Positions 44,752-56,959 are shown, counted from the first letter of the stretch. The stretch is 64,000 bases of DNA from Deroplatys truncata (GCA_030765065.1 CM060982.1:15001630-15065629); one strand, 5' to 3'. Notes: generated by a model from the letters alone, not told the origin. A program made the numbers and translations.

Positions 44752-45388
44752 TAGGGTAGTTAAATTATATTCGAACCCACTCGCGGCCTCTCTATACTGA
44801 GCGAGACAGCCGGCAGTCGCCGGGGAAATTACGTCGGCAGAGCGGACTAAAATCCTTACGTCCATATTCTTTGATGAAACAATAAATGCAGAGAAATATC
44901 AGAGGTTAATTCTGAGGCCATTTTAAAACCGCTTGACGGAAGAAGAGAACTCGCATGGTTGGTTCCAGCAAGATTCTGCAACAGCACATACGGTGCCGAA
45001 TCATTACATGCAATAAGAGAGATGAAAGAATAATTAGTATTGATTTGTGGCCCCCTCGTTCTCCTGACCTAACGAGTTGTGATTTTTATTTATGGGGTTC
45101 TTTAAAAGACAAAGTGTATCGTTCTACTACGGCACACGACAGGAACCTAGAGAAAACACTGTGCAATAAATCCCAAAATTCCTGCTACTGAGCTTCGGAG
45201 AGTGAGAGAGAATATTTACACAAAATATGCTGCCCATTTGAGAGCAGAAGGTCAACATTTCCAGCATCTATTATAAGGTAAGGAGTTTAGCCCGCCTCTG
45301 CCGGCGTAATTTCCCCGGCAACTGTCGGCTGTCTCGCGCAGTAGAGAGAGAGGCCGCGAGTAGGTTCGAATATAATTTAACTATCCTA
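44752..45388 (+). mobile_element. Mariner-like element with ~100-bp inverted ends, internally deleted
   Basis: A 637-bp element with long inverted ends (TAGGGTAGTTAAATTATATT... against TAGGATAGTTAAATTATATT... on the other strand), both continuing through CGCGGCCTCTCT and GCCGGGGAAATTACG. It is flanked by TA at 44750-44751 and 45389-45390. The interior (44870-45270) keeps the C-terminal half of a transposase: FFDETINAEKYQRLILRPF, FQQDSATAHT with the second catalytic Asp, WPPRSPDLTSCDFYLWGSLK with the third, and GQHFQHLL at the end. The N-terminus with the DNA-binding domain is missing, and stops are present, so it is non-autonomous. Confidence 0.82.
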
Positions 45389-47160
45389 TATAATACATAA
45401 ACTACGTTTAAATCTAACACACTGTATAGGCGAGAAAATGTAATCGGTTGTGGCAAAACGCTAAAGTGAAAGTGGCAAAAATAACAGGAAATAATGGCTG
45501 AAAACTCGAAGTAAAATAAATGCGAACATTACAACTATAATTGTTATATAGGTGTATACAAATAGTTATAAATGACAATTAAACCTCTGACAGCAGCAAC
45601 TACTATGCTATAAATGGAAACAGTATTCCGCTGCAAACTTGTGCAGAGTTTGACAAGGCTTGCTATTATGCCTCTCATGTCCACCATAAGCGAAATATTT
45701 TCAATGGAAAACGGGTTTTCCATATAAAAGGACGTTATTGTTCTTCTCCTTCTTCTTATTATTATATTATTATTATGATTATTATTATTATTATTATTAT
45801 TGCTATTGGTATAGCACACATTAACATCATTAACAGAAGCACACGCTGAATAGAATATGTCCTTGGTTTTTGTATACAATAATAATAATAATAAGAATAA
45901 TAATAATAATAGGACAATGATATGCCAAATTTTTATATAACAAGAGCATATGAAACAAGCAAACATATACCTTTAAAAGGCACGCAGGCAGCTTAGTTAG
46001 CCAAAAAAAGTACAAATCCAATCCCCGGACTTGAACACGCGGCCTCCGTAGTGCCAAGCTTCCCGTTTGCACCAAAGCACACAGTAATATAACTGTGCTT
46101 ATTTTTGAATTTGATGTCTTTGACACCCCTTTCCCCTCTCTCAAACTTCCGTCGAAAGGGTAAACAAAGTTCATGGAACAGCGTGTTACGGCCCCTAGAT
46201 ACATTTGAGAGACAAAGTACCAGATTTCTCTCAGTCAAATTACAGCTGGTAACAGCTAACAGAGGATGTCGAAGATTCCCAAGGGAGCAATGTGCAGGAA
46301 GGAGTAAGGCAGGAGAACAATAAAACATCCCCCAATCAGTAGAAATTACGCAGTATACATGTTCATGACTATCTCTCACAATAAAACAAGTAATCAAAGC
46401 CCAGTTTGCTCCACACACTAAAAATAATGAAGTAGCTTGAACACCAGATAGCCATAATAACACATAAAAAACCAACATCGGTTCTGAGGGACTACGCAAG
46501 AGTCCCACAGAAATCCCCGCTGAAAACCGAACACCCAAAACCGGCGAGCACAAACCAGAGCCGCCACAAGACTATTAAAATTAATCGACGGCCGCCGGCA
46601 AGGGCTTGAACCGGCAGATATGGACCCTTCGGAACTCCTCGGTGTGAACGTGCCTGAGTTTGCATGAAAGGCCATTGGAAATACGGACGTTAACAGGCTG
46701 AATTGCACCCCAAATATCGGGGGCAAGCTTTGCTGTAAAGGCCTTAGGTTTAACATTAGTTATCTATGCGGTAACTTCTGTATGCTACCTGCTGGCCGAC
46801 CATAAACAGCGAAGACCCTCTTTCCATCATATCGTCTTTTGAGTACTTCACGGGACATTTACAGACTATTCAAGCCCCTGCCTCAATTCTATTTTTCTTC
46901 TGGGTGACCTCTTTGGGAAGCGAGTCGTTTATCGACCACAAGTTAGACATCGAAAGATTTGGCATATAGTAAATATTAACGACTCATAACTAGTGATATT
47001 AAGCGCCATTGAAGCTGCTATAGGTTTTTGGAGTCCCAGGCACTGAGATTCTTATTCATACTCTCAGTAGGGGAGGATTATATATAATAAAGCGATGAAC
47101 CGCTAAAATCCAGGAAAATTTAGTAAATGCATCCTGGGCTACCATGGTGCAAGGAGATTT
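45389..47160. other. Microsatellites and SINE pieces, no supported gene
   Basis: ATT/TAT repeats lie at 45757-45802 and AAT repeats at 45879-45912. A minus-strand tRNA-like B box (GCGTGTTCAAGTCCGGGGAT) lies at about 46020-46040, and another at 46595-46615 (GCCGGTTCAAGCCCTTGCCG). The 186-codon minus frame at 45993-46553 includes the first of these and has no recognisable domain, so I treat it as repeat-derived. Confidence 0.4.
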
Positions 47161-47165
47161 TTTAA

Positions 47166-47440
47166 TACATTAACTCCCTTGAACTGCTGTGGCACTTAGC
47201 GTCCCATTCTATATTGGTCCAAAAGACCGGTAATTTTGCTCAGAGGTCTCTTTATCAGGCTTGAGGTTCTTTTACGTGCCGTAAATGTACGACACGGGAC
47301 CACCGGCTTTACTTCCCTTCCGAAGGAAGCCATGCTAAGGATTTTACACCCGAAAAAATCCATCACCCTCCGCCAGGTTTGAACCCGCGACCTTGGGAAT
47401 TAGAGGCTAGCATGGTAACCACTACACCACGGAGGACGAT
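47166..47440 (-). repeat. SINE family 1, copy 2
   Basis: Sense strand is minus. It starts TCCTCCGTGGTGTAGTGGTT (A box) and has GGTCGCGGGTTCAAACCTGG (B box), CCTTCGGAAGGGAAGTAAAG, CGTGTCGTACATTTACGGCA and a tail running into TTAATGTATTA. It is the best preserved head in the window. Confidence 0.85.
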
Positions 47441-47929
47441 CATACCATAGTATAATTAATGCCCCACACGGAATGAGGAAGGGGTCCCACAAAAGTTTTC
47501 TCCAGGGACTGAGTGGCGTACTTCGATGTCCGCTGGGCCGGTTTAGACAAGCCATATAGCGAAATGCATTGATCCGGGCGTTGATATCCTTATACATACC
47601 CTTCAGTATAAATTTGTCACTATTTTCTCCCAGATGTTAAAAATACACACTGACTGCCAAAAGGCCGAAGGAATATGTGTTTAAATACACAAAGATCATA
47701 GAAACCGCAACATAGGGCAAGACATGGGTAACCCGTCATGATTATCCCAAGCGGTTGTCACATCCTCTTTAACAATAGGTTGGAATCACCCCATCGCCCT
47801 CGAGCCTCATAATAACATCGGAGATTTCGGAATTCTCAAGCTGGTACTAACCAATACCTGAAAATGGTTGGGGTAGACTGCCACAGCCAACACCAAGGGA
47901 CGGTCACTACTTAGTTAATCAGGCGAGTA

Positions 47930-49500
47930 CTCTGCTCCCAGACGTCAGATTAGTGCGTCAACAGTAACGTTGTCGGTACCCTTGATGTGAGCCGGAATAA
48001 ATTTGAAAGAGGAAATATAAACTACACATCTAGCGAGTCTTCCCGTTTTCCTGGAGCAGCCAGAGTAGAGATAAAACCTCGTCGTACTCCAACATAAATG
48101 ACCAATACTGCAAGCTCATAAAAAACCATATCTTTCTCTGTGCAAACCTATAGATTGCAGGAAGCATAATAACCGGAACTGTGAACCTAGAGAAGGTCTT
48201 GCAATAGCATTGCAGCCATATAATGTCCTGAAGCATCAGTCGGCATAAGAAACTTCCTCAAACATTGGGAGAGTTAGACACAAGTAAATAAGATATTCGA
48301 ACTTTTATGTCGGTTAGGAACCTTTTTAAGTTTAACCTCTTTGCGACATAGCTCGTTAAAAGGTTTAGCTCATTCATAATAGTGCTGAATAAAGTTTGCG
48401 AGGGCAGTTAAACTACGCACGCCGCAGTGAGGTGGGATTATCAGTGACCCCGGTCGGTGAGACCAAATGTCTTAATATGCCAATCTGTGACGTATACAAT
48501 TAACCATAGACGGCTTGACCGCAAACCCGGAACGAGTCAATCAAGTAAACACCTCGCGAACACCTATGTGCGTTTGAATATCCCGAATATACTGCCAGAA
48601 CATCCAGGTATTGGTAAAGGAATTTGAAATTAATAAAAAGTTATCCAATGACCAAAACACAACTTGGGCACCAGAGGCAATGTCAAAAATTGCCCGATAA
48701 AAATAATAGACTCTCCATGGCTTCGCAAAGGTTTCGAAGTGTTTTTTTTCTTTGCCAACGGGATTTGGTAGTAGGCGTTATTTATATCCAGTGAGATTAA
48801 TACCGGAGCATCCGCAAAGCGATGGGCAGCCGTATGCAAGTGTGGCAAATGAGTTGGCTCAGTGCAAATCCACTTATTCAAATAGCCATAATCGAATACC
48901 GGATGGAAGTCATTCGGCTCCTTGGGAACAACTAAAATAATGAAGGCTTCCTGTATGTCGCTTCCAATGGTGTGATGAACCTCATCCAGCATATCTTTCA
49001 CCTTACGCTTCAACATCATCATCTTAGGAGGTGTAAGCGGATATGGGAAGAGCTTAACCGGCGTATCCGTGTGTTAAATTTCGTCAGCGATCAAGATCAT
49101 GAGACCGAAGCTATTTGAGAACAGTTGGGTAAAGTCCTCGTCCAACAAACGGAGCTGTACAGCTTGCTCAGGAGAAAAGACGGCCAATGAATCTTCCACT
49201 TAGTCCATGGGCGGCACCTTACACGATAGAAGCCGAGCGCAGAAGGAAGCACGGCCTGCTGAATAGACCACAGCTGCCGAGGAACAAATGCGAACTTCAT
49301 CTAATTAGTACTTCTGACCGTAACTCCGAGTGGACCATAAAGTCCGTTCCCAGAATAATCACGTCAGCCAAATAGCGTAGAAGTAAGCAAGTGAGATTGA
49401 ATAAATGTTGCGGAAAAGGAAGAGAATAAGTAGATTTCGAAGAAACCCTTAATCTTTGGGCATTAATCGCTACACAATCCAACTGACAAATCAAATTCTC
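47930..49500 (-). pseudogene. Ty3/gypsy-type pol (protease, RT, RNase H), decayed
   Basis: Read from high to low coordinates. 49300-49500 has a protease-like C-terminal patch (YLADVIILGTDFM). 48630-49022 is the reverse transcriptase fingers and palm: ILVVPKEPNDFHPVFDYGYL, NKWICTEPTHLPHLHTA and VLISLDINNAYYQIPL, which supplies the first catalytic Asp. Around 48560-48600 the catalytic YxDD appears altered (QYIRDI). RNase H pieces follow at about 48200-48270 (SYADASGHYMAAMLLQ) and 47940-48010 (a degenerate AHIKGTDNVTVDAL). Stops and frameshifts are numerous. An integrase was not seen downstream. Confidence 0.75.
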
Positions 49501-51300
49501 GACCCCCTACTTATGTAAAAACCTCTGGAAAAAAACTCTGATCTATCATGGTATACATATTCCCGGAATCTTAAAGAGCTAAGACGGCCCTCTTATCCAT
49601 CGCAATATTCATCAATGGATTGCCAGAAAAGAATAAAACGGTGACTTTCAGACGGAAAGTAAGGTGATCTCCTCATGCCAACACTTCTGGTATCAAGGAT
49701 CGTTCCGCTGGCGAGAACCTGGTCCCATTTAACCTTGATAAGGGAGACCGACTGTGACTGACGAGAGAGACAAAAGCGCGCCATATGACTTTAACTGATT
49801 TCAACGAAAAAAAGTAATCGGCCTTCTAGCAGAACGTATGAACTCAGCATGCACCGCTTTCACGCTCCTAATGCGGAGAGCTGCTGAACGAACGTGAGAA
49901 TTCTACCTGAATGACTGTGATTTACCGATGCGAAAACGTTAATTTTCAGGAATACGCTTCAAACTCTATTAAAAACTTGGTTTAGGCACGTAAACCAGAC
50001 TAAAACGAGTCCTAGTGCTCAGGTTAGTTACTGTCCTTACATCATCTCCTCCTACGAGTTTAAAGCTAACAGAAAGCTCGCATGAACTTTAACCTAGTCA
50101 CATAGCCCCAAAAGCTGTCATCAGACTGCGGGCTTAAACACCCAGAACGCAAGAAGTCTGCTGCGCGGACCCTGGCTTCTACAAAGCAATTCAGATCACA
50201 CTGAAAATTATGCAAGGTGTTGTGGATAAAATTAAGCTCCAATAGCAATTCAAAGCCGCAGCTTTCAATTGAGTACAAACCAGCCCCAACACATAAGTGT
50301 TCTCAACACATTAGCCTTTCAATCAATTCAACCCGGAATCATAAGAACATAAATGCTGACTATCTATCTATAATTTCCAAACTACGCTCTTCCTCCACCA
50401 ATTGTTGAACGGGATCCATTATCTTAAGTTGTTGAAAACCGAGCTGGCCGTAGACGGAACACCTACCTCTTCTCGAAGCAGCACAACTCCTACCGATACT
50501 GTGCCACTATTACATTTCGCCTGAGCCGCAACATGTACATAAATTAAGTTTTGAACGTGTTACATAAACTTGAGTAGCTGCTCTAGACCCGAGAGCAACG
50601 GATAACCCTTTGCCAAATAATTTATCCATCCCACATAATGATTCTGGTACGGCAGCAAGTGTCTGCGTTGCTTCTCAAATCCCTCAACCACTTCTGCGAA
50701 CTCGGGCCAAACAGTTAAGCAATTGTCCCCTGCCCCAATGACCCACTCCCTCTCTGCGGGATCATCCTCCGTGGTATAGCGATACCATGCTACCCTCTAG
50801 TTCCCGAGGAGGCAGAGGACGACGGATTTTTTCGGGCGTAGAAATCTATAGCATAGCTTCCTTCGGAAGGGAAGTAAAGCCGGTGGTCCCGTGCCGTAGA
50901 ACTCAAGCTTGATGAAGAGGCCCCTGATCAAGCCTTTCAGTCTTACACGCCCAACACGGAAAGGGACGCTAAAAGCCACAGCAGTTAAAGAGCGTCCATA
51001 AATAAAACTCAATACCAATTTCAACATCTGCGGGCACGACAAATAGTTTCTGGTCCTTACACGACCTTACAATAGTCACAATCTCCTGCACATCGGCCGA
51101 TTGGAGTATCTGTCCCAATGAATGGCCAATTCAAAAAGCAACTCGGCTATATGCAGATAACCTAAATGAGGCACAGTCTCCATCATGCTCACATCTGGAA
51201 AGTCATAAACTAAACTGTAAAGGCTTAACAATTGCCCACAGCAAATACGTAGATCCAAAACCAAACTCGGCTGCCAAATTAAGCCTCTGGGTTTACGCAC
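49501..51300 (-). pseudogene. Probable gag region of the decayed gypsy-like element
   Basis: Upstream of the protease on the same strand there is about 1.8 kb of fragmented open sequence rich in Leu, Glu and Arg, interrupted by a SINE at 50765-51013. It has the position and rough composition of gag, but no zinc knuckle or major homology motif was recognised, so the call rests mainly on position. Confidence 0.35.
50765..51013 (+). repeat. SINE family 1, copy 3 (inside gypsy-like element)
   Basis: Head CTCCGTGGTATAGCGATACC, damaged B box region, TTTTTTCGGGCGTAGAAATC, CCTTCGGAAGGGAAGTAAAG, GGCCCCTGATCAAGCC and tail GAGCGTCCATAAATAAAACT. Inserted into the gag-like region in the opposite orientation, so it is younger than that element. 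Confidence 0.8.
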
Positions 51301-51810
51301 ACTCAGTAGTGCACGTGTCAGAGATCTTCCTTAACTCAAAGAGTACCAGGAAATAGATGAACAGTAATGAACGAAAGCTCCTAAATCATATTGATTTATT
51401 AACGAGGGTATACTAATACCATAAGCTCAATGGAGCAAAGTAACAAAGAATAAAAGTTATAAGATTGTATTCCACCTCGGAAAAAGTGCAATAACACACA
51501 CATAATTTACCCATAATGGCCGAATTATTTTTCCTTTCCTTAAAACAGTTGAAATTTCCATATGATATCCTATATTAGTTAAACCACACAGAAGTATTCC
51601 TGATTTTATTTCATGTGACGAAATATATGACTAAAAATCCCGTCCTCATAAAATGACACTGACCATAAATGATATACAACATTTCATATACACAACAATA
51701 TAATATTTGGAATCAAAAATAATAATTATTGAACATCTTATTTTTACAACAATAAATTGGACAGAGCCCATTAGTCTTATACAAAATTATTTAAACACCA
51801 GAATGGAGAT

Positions 51811-51816
51811 TTTATT
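51811..51816 (-). promoter_or_regulatory. AATAAA polyadenylation signal candidate
   Basis: Minus-strand AATAAA lies about 100 nt beyond the TAA of the exon at 51918-52078. Confidence 0.4.
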
Positions 51817-51917
51817 AGTCACAAGTTATTTTGCAACAATGTAAACTTTACTTTGTATGGTGGGGTTAAAAGCAGGCAACACATATTATATTTGTTACAA
51901 AATGTACTGGTTTTCCT

Positions 51918-52078
51918 TTACAGCTTCTCATTTGGCATCTTCTTTAACTTATTTACTAATGATTTGATTCTTGTTTCTGGAAACAACATAGTGTGATGAC
52001 TGACCACAGTTACACCAGTCTTATCACTCCATTTATGTTCTACTAGCAACTCTAAAAAATGAGCTAATTGTTTACAAA
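51918..52078 (-). CDS. Candidate 3'-terminal exon of an unrecognised host gene
   Basis: Open to a TAA at 51918-51920. A good acceptor (AAAATTTGCAG) ends at 52079, and AATAAA follows at 51811-51816. The encoded tail, about 53 residues (CKQLAHFLELLVEHKWSDKT, then TGVTVVSHHTMLFPETRIKS and KLKKMPNEKL), is protein-like, helix-forming and basic at the end, and carries no transposon motif. I do not recognise the family. Partial copies of the exon start appear upstream at about 52230 and 52550. Confidence 0.42.
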
Positions 52079-52084
52079 CTGCAA

Positions 52085-52585
52085 ATTTTGCTAAGCAATT
52101 ATGTGAAAACACACATTCACTGAAAACAAGTTATATTGCAAATAAGCATTATCCCATGGCGAAATTACTAATCAATAATTTTACCATTCCCGGTTAAGTT
52201 CACAATGCAAGTTTGCTGTGCTAGTAACTCTGAATGAACTACTGCTTGATAAAGAGCAAAGGCTAATAAGCAATTTTGTGAAAACACATACTTACTGAAA
52301 GCGAGTCACATTAGAAGCAAGGTTGTTCCCATAGAAAAATTAAGATTTACGGCACGTAAAAGAGCCTCAAGCCTCATAATGAGATCTCTAAGCAAACTTC
52401 TTGATCGTAGACACCCAATATAGAATGGGACGCTAAGAACCAGAGCAGTTAAAGAGCGTCCATAACTACAACTCTATCTCAATTCTAGAAAATTACTAAT
52501 CAATAATTTTACTCTTCCCACATAAGTTCAAAATGCAAAAATGCTGTATTAGCAACTCTAAATGAACTAATAATTGATAAAGCGT
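52085..52585. repeat. Tandem segmental repeat (~170-bp period) split by a SINE
   Basis: The sequence AAGCAATT-TGTGAAAACACA, then CACTGAAA, and later AAATTACTAATCAATAATTT, then CTAGTAACTCTGAATGAACT, recurs: unit 1 from about 52094, unit 2 from about 52267, and unit 3 from about 52488 after a SINE family 1 fragment at 52346-52475. Each unit includes a stretch resembling the acceptor and first codons of the exon at 52078, so an exon-intron segment seems to have been duplicated. Confidence 0.6.
52346..52475 (+). repeat. SINE family 1, copy 4 (5'-truncated)
   Basis: Only the body and tail: ATTTACGGCACGTAAAAGAG, CACCCAATATAGAATGGGAC and GAGCGTCCATAACTACAACT. The tRNA head is missing. It interrupts the local tandem repeat. 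Confidence 0.75.
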
Positions 52586-52619
52586 AGTATAAATTAGATG
52601 AAAACTAGGCATAGGTATA

Positions 52620-53031
52620 GGTATACAATGGTGGCACTACGACCTACATAGATCCACTGTGGCTAACCATTCCGGTGACTAACATCGTCCCAGAGGAAGG
52701 GATGGAGTGAAGGAATAACAGGAGTCTACAGAGCGCTGACAAACAGGTCACAGAGAGGCGCGGAAGTCCCTAAATATTCCAAGGTCATATACTGCTGGAG
52801 CTGCCTAGAGAAGGCAATGGATGAACCGTCGACCAAGTAGCCCTCTAGTGTCCTCCGGGAGCACTCCTTCCTTTGAGCAAGCACCCGCGTCATCTGTCTG
52901 GTGCTGCCATACGACACGAACTAGAAGCACGTATGAAAGATGAGAAGGAGATGGAACGTAAACGGAATGGTGGTAGATAAGAAATTTCCCCAGCATTCTA
53001 GCCAGGCACCTTAACCACTCGGCCACGACTG
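52620..53031 (-). repeat. tRNA-Ser/Leu-like SINE, long type
   Basis: The minus strand begins GTCGTGGCCGAGTGGTTAAG, a clear class II tRNA A box, and continues through GGTGCCTGGCTAGAATGCTG. A clear B box is not seen. About 350 bp of unique body follow, including CATATGACCTT-like GTATATGACCTTGGAATATT, and the element ends near CTATACCTATGCC. It abuts a SINE family 1 copy at 53033. Confidence 0.5.
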
Positions 53032-53032
53032 C

Positions 53033-53265
53033 CTTCCTCTAGTTCCCGAGGTCGCGGGCTCAAAAACACGTCGGAGTGCGAACGAGTTTTTCTGTCATAA
53101 ACATCCTTAGCATGACTTCCTTCGGAAGAGAAGTACAACCGGTGGTTGTAGATTTACGCAACTAAAAGAACCTCAAACCTTATCTGAGCAAACTTTCACG
53201 CCCAATATAGAAAGCGATGCTAAGAACCAAAGCAGTTAAAGATCATCCATAAATAAAGGTGAATT
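53033..53265 (+). repeat. SINE family 1, copy 5
   Basis: TCTAGTTCCCGAGGTCGCGG, then CCTTCGGAAGAGAAGTACAA, GTAGATTTACGCAACTAAAA and CACGCCCAATATAGAAAGCG. It is diverged, with about ten extra bases after the B box, and the first part of the head is missing or fused to the neighbouring SINE. Confidence 0.7.
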
Positions 53266-53269
53266 TAAT

Positions 53270-53365
53270 TTTTACCCCAGCACTCGCCTACCAGGGTAAA
53301 CCACGACGGGAATCGAACTCGAAACCTCCCGAATGCTAAACTCACACGTTACCTATCCTGTGTAT
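53270..53365 (-). repeat. tRNA-like SINE head
   Basis: Minus strand: GTGTGAGTTTAGCATTCGGG with B box GAGTTCGATTCCCG, then GTCGTGGTTTACCCTGGTAG. Adjacent to SINE family 1 copy 5, so three SINEs of different types are packed into 0.75 kb. Confidence 0.5.
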
Positions 53366-56160
53366 AGATTCCGTAGCTTTTCCTTGTCATTTGTGCTGCA
53401 ATGATATTGTTGCCTGCTGTTGGATTGGGGCTTCCTAACCGAATCCTCATTCCTATGTTAGTGTCTTCGTTTTGTCTAAAGGAAGTAATTAGTTACCACT
53501 ACATGATTTTATACATTAACATAAGTATTTATTTCCTCTTCAGGTTTCACTTCGCTTCACTCACTTGTTATTGCGTCTCTGTCGTTATCTTGCTGCATAA
53601 CGATATTTCCCTCGCAGTTACGTTCCATTCCAAGATGTAGTGAGGTACTCTTGCGATTAGGTCCTACGTATTGCCTTCTACGATATTTTCTGCGTCGCCT
53701 CGAAGTTCACTTCACAATATTCTTCTTAGTCTTTCTTGGTTGTTTCTAAGCTCTGTATGCTGTATCTTAGTCATGCTAAACGTATTGTCTTTCCTTCTCT
53801 TTGTATGCCATGCGTTGGGTAGCTATTTTGTGGTTTATGTGCCACAGCGCTGACTATTAAAGTTTCTCACTCGTTGAATATGAGAAGTAGAATATTTTCT
53901 TTATTACATATGTTTGCCGAACCTCCTTTTCTTTATCTCCTCAGGTATTTATTATCACTTTCTTAATATACAACTTGCTCGTTTCAACACAAAAATGAAC
54001 TCACTCAATTATTTATTACCCTCGAATGATCCCAGCAAGCAAAATGTACTGCCTTCCATATTATTAACAAAGCTTACTCATTTCTGTAGAGGTAGTTACA
54101 TGCACCGTCTTTTGTTCGTACAACTAAATGTATGATATTGTGTAATAGAACAATAACAAATACATAATTATAACCAGCAGCGAAACCAGTAAAATATTAA
54201 AGGACTTTAGTAAGGGATCAATTTTTAAACAACTTCTATCAAGACATGCGGCATAAATGTAGTGTTACTAGTGATACGATTACGAAGTATTTTGTTCCCA
54301 CCAACGAAAGATGCTATGGTTTTAATGACCCTACTTTTGCTATTAATTGTTTTTATCAAAGGGGGTTCCAACCACCAACCCCCTAGCTATGCCTCTGATT
54401 ATAGCATATATGCGGCATAAAATATATCACTCAAAACTAGCAATACAAATATCAACTGTTAATGCATAATTAATCAAAGCAATGATTCTTCCCTGGGAGT
54501 TATAACCACATTTATAAACCGCTTCATGGTGAAATGTGGCATTTAAAGCGCGCATAAAATTAACATATCGCACTTTAACATACAGGATGATAGTCTGTTA
54601 TGCCTTTGGGGTGAACACGGTTGTGAACTAAAATCATTATGCCATTGGAAGACACAGAAGCAAAAATGGAATTGTTTATCATTTGATTACCATTTCAATT
54701 ATAGTGTCCTCCAATATGTGCCAAAATGTCAAGCAGAATTCCACTAGCAAACCATTCACTCCATCCACCAGACTTATTATGTGGAGTTTAATTCAGACTT
54801 ACAGAACAGTAGTATAGAGAAAGTGTGTTAGCGATAGGTGTGTTAACAGCAACTGAGGATGGGTGAGAACATCCTGAGGATAACTGCTGAAAGTTTTCCT
54901 GCAGAGGTTTGCGAATTCGAGGCGGATAACTGATAACAGTACCAGAGCTATCGCGAATGAGGTGAATATACTTGCACTAAGTGTGTTTATGTTCCCTATC
55001 GTAATGATAAAGGGAAAGCCGTTCACTGGAAAGCACTGTAGCATGGGAACGTTAATGGCTGCCGCGCATTTCCTCCTACCGTAATCGGGGAAGCCGAGCT
55101 TTTATGAGGTGAATCTCGATGCTGTGAAAGCTATTCGCTGTCTACGTGTAACCCCGCAATAACCCGTACAAATACCGCTTATATTGTTCTTTCCAACGAC
55201 GCATATCATTATAAATGCTTTTAAAGTTTCGCGGAATTACTTTAACTATACCCACCATTACGTTTTAGAGGGATAAAATATTTACTGGTACATCCAAACA
55301 CTGCTCCTCAAAGACAGCACGAACTTCCGGATCGCGTAACAGATGGACATTCAACTTTCAGTAGCCTCAGCTATGAAACGGGAAAGTTGCACACATCTAA
55401 ACTGAGGCTAGAAACCCACAGCAATCAGAGAATTCAGAAGGATAAATGCCCAACAGAGGATGTCGATTAATGTGAATACGACCAAGGCCACTCCGGCTGA
55501 ATAGCGCTGTTAAACATAGAGATTAGAAGTATGGTCGGACTCGGGCCTAGACTAAGCTCGGCTAGGCCCTACACGCGAGACGGGTTCGGGCTTAACTTTA
55601 TAAATGTTTGTCGGGTTAGGGCTTCAGAATAAATACGAAAAATTTATTTATCACATTCGGCATAAGCATTTTATTTGTCATATAAATATCCTAGGTGCAC
55701 AGTACTTTAATCAAAATAACTAGAAGCATATTTGAGAAAATACAAAACAACGCAATTGTTTACTGTAAAGGGAAAATAAAGACAAAGTACAATTTATCAC
55801 ATTTCTTCTGTGATATTGAGATGCTCGAAATAGCACAACTATTGCAAACAACCATCGCAGTAGTAAGCGGTAGTAATAAATAAATGCGGATAAACAACAG
55901 CACGGCAGCTGCCATCTCCTCCTCCATACATCCACCAACATACGTGTTATTCTGGGCAGGGCGCTGTAATAAGGGCGGAATATAGTCAACATGCCGCTTA
56001 CTTTTGGGATTTCAGGACATCAGCTGTCACTACCTCTGTTAAGAGATTCCTCAATTGGTCCCAAAGAGCTGACTGCGTCCGTACCTGGCCTTCAAGTAAG
56101 GGAAAAAGTCCTCATGCCGGTAGCAGAAATCGAACCAGGGTCCCTTCACACCGCAAGCAG
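53366..56160. other. No recognisable gene
   Basis: T-rich, partly open sequence. The frames at 53401-54135 (plus) and 54799-55044 (minus) are hydrophobic or Ser/Leu-rich without known motifs. A minus-strand B box (CCCTGGTTCGATTTCTGC) lies at about 56128-56145. Host introns or old repeats are likely. Confidence 0.35.
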
Positions 56161-56171
56161 CAGCGTTTCGT

Positions 56172-56236
56172 AGATTGATAATAATAATGATATTAACAAC
56201 AACAATAATAACACTAACAATAATAATAATAATAAA
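56172..56236. repeat. AAT/AAC-type microsatellite
   Basis: Imperfect AAT, AAC and ATA triplets between the B-box relic and the LTR. Confidence 0.85.
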
Positions 56237-56349
56237 CTGTTGCATAACTTTTATTAAAACAAAATTAGACAGACGAACCTAGGCCGGGTGGTACAGTACA
56301 GAGCTGTCAAAGACGTGCATTTTACTCGTTCCTTTTATATGGTACACAA

Positions 56350-56959
56350 TGTAACAAATGAGAACAGCAGTTACTGGTAAACACACTTTATTTATCACAA
56401 GGCACTCAAGGTAACACGAATGTTACTTTTCGGTCACTTTAGCACACATTCGGAATACAATACAACTGTAACAAATTAGAACAGCAGTTACTGGTAAACA
56501 CACTTTATTTATCTCAAGGCACTCAAGGTAACACGAATGTTACTTTTCGGTCACTTTAGCACACATTCGGAATACAATACAACTGATCTGCCGAATCAAA
56601 TCACAATGAACTGCACAACTCACAACTGACTGCTGAGTTACAACCTGCTATTAAAATGCACTGTCCATTTGCACCGTCATTTCTAACAGAATTCGACACA
56701 ACTAAATATAAAACTCGATTGATCCCCGCTCCCAACCGAGACCCGTCTGATATATAGGTTCGGGTACAAATGAGAACCTGCTAGAAACGGAAGCTACGCG
56801 AAAAGACTGAAAAGAATCCTATGGAGCGGGGAAGCGACACACAATGGTCATTGTTCCACGCACTCGTTGTTCTAGAAGAGGACCGGCCATTAGCCTAACC
56901 CGCAGCAGGTAAATGAGCTTGCACCACCGGCCTGTGGGCACTTAGCGCTCGCGGTTACA
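56350..56959 (-). mobile_element. 3' LTR of a Ty3/gypsy-type element (610 bp)
   Basis: On the minus strand the LTR starts TGTAACCGCG at 56959 and ends GTTACA at 56350, giving the inverted TGTAAC/GTTACA ends. A purine-rich tract (GAGGAGGAAGTAG) directly precedes it, as a polypurine tract should. A TATA-like ACCTATATATCAG lies near 56750. GATAAATAAAG, a polyadenylation signal, occurs twice because the last 117 bp are tandemly duplicated (56351-56467 and 56468-56584). The integrase C-terminus at 57000-57100 runs into it. No matching 5' LTR was found in the window. Confidence 0.72.
56351..56584. repeat. 117-bp tandem duplication at the LTR 3' end
   Basis: Two copies, starting GTAACAAATG at 56351 and GTAACAAATT at 56468, differing at only a few positions. 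Each holds a polyadenylation signal and an alternative GTTACA end. Confidence 0.93.

Noticed and set aside
45993..46553. 186-codon minus-strand frame, the longest outside known transposon genes
   Set aside because: It contains a tRNA-like B box relic and no domain, and composition is not protein-like over its whole length. It is probably repeat-derived.
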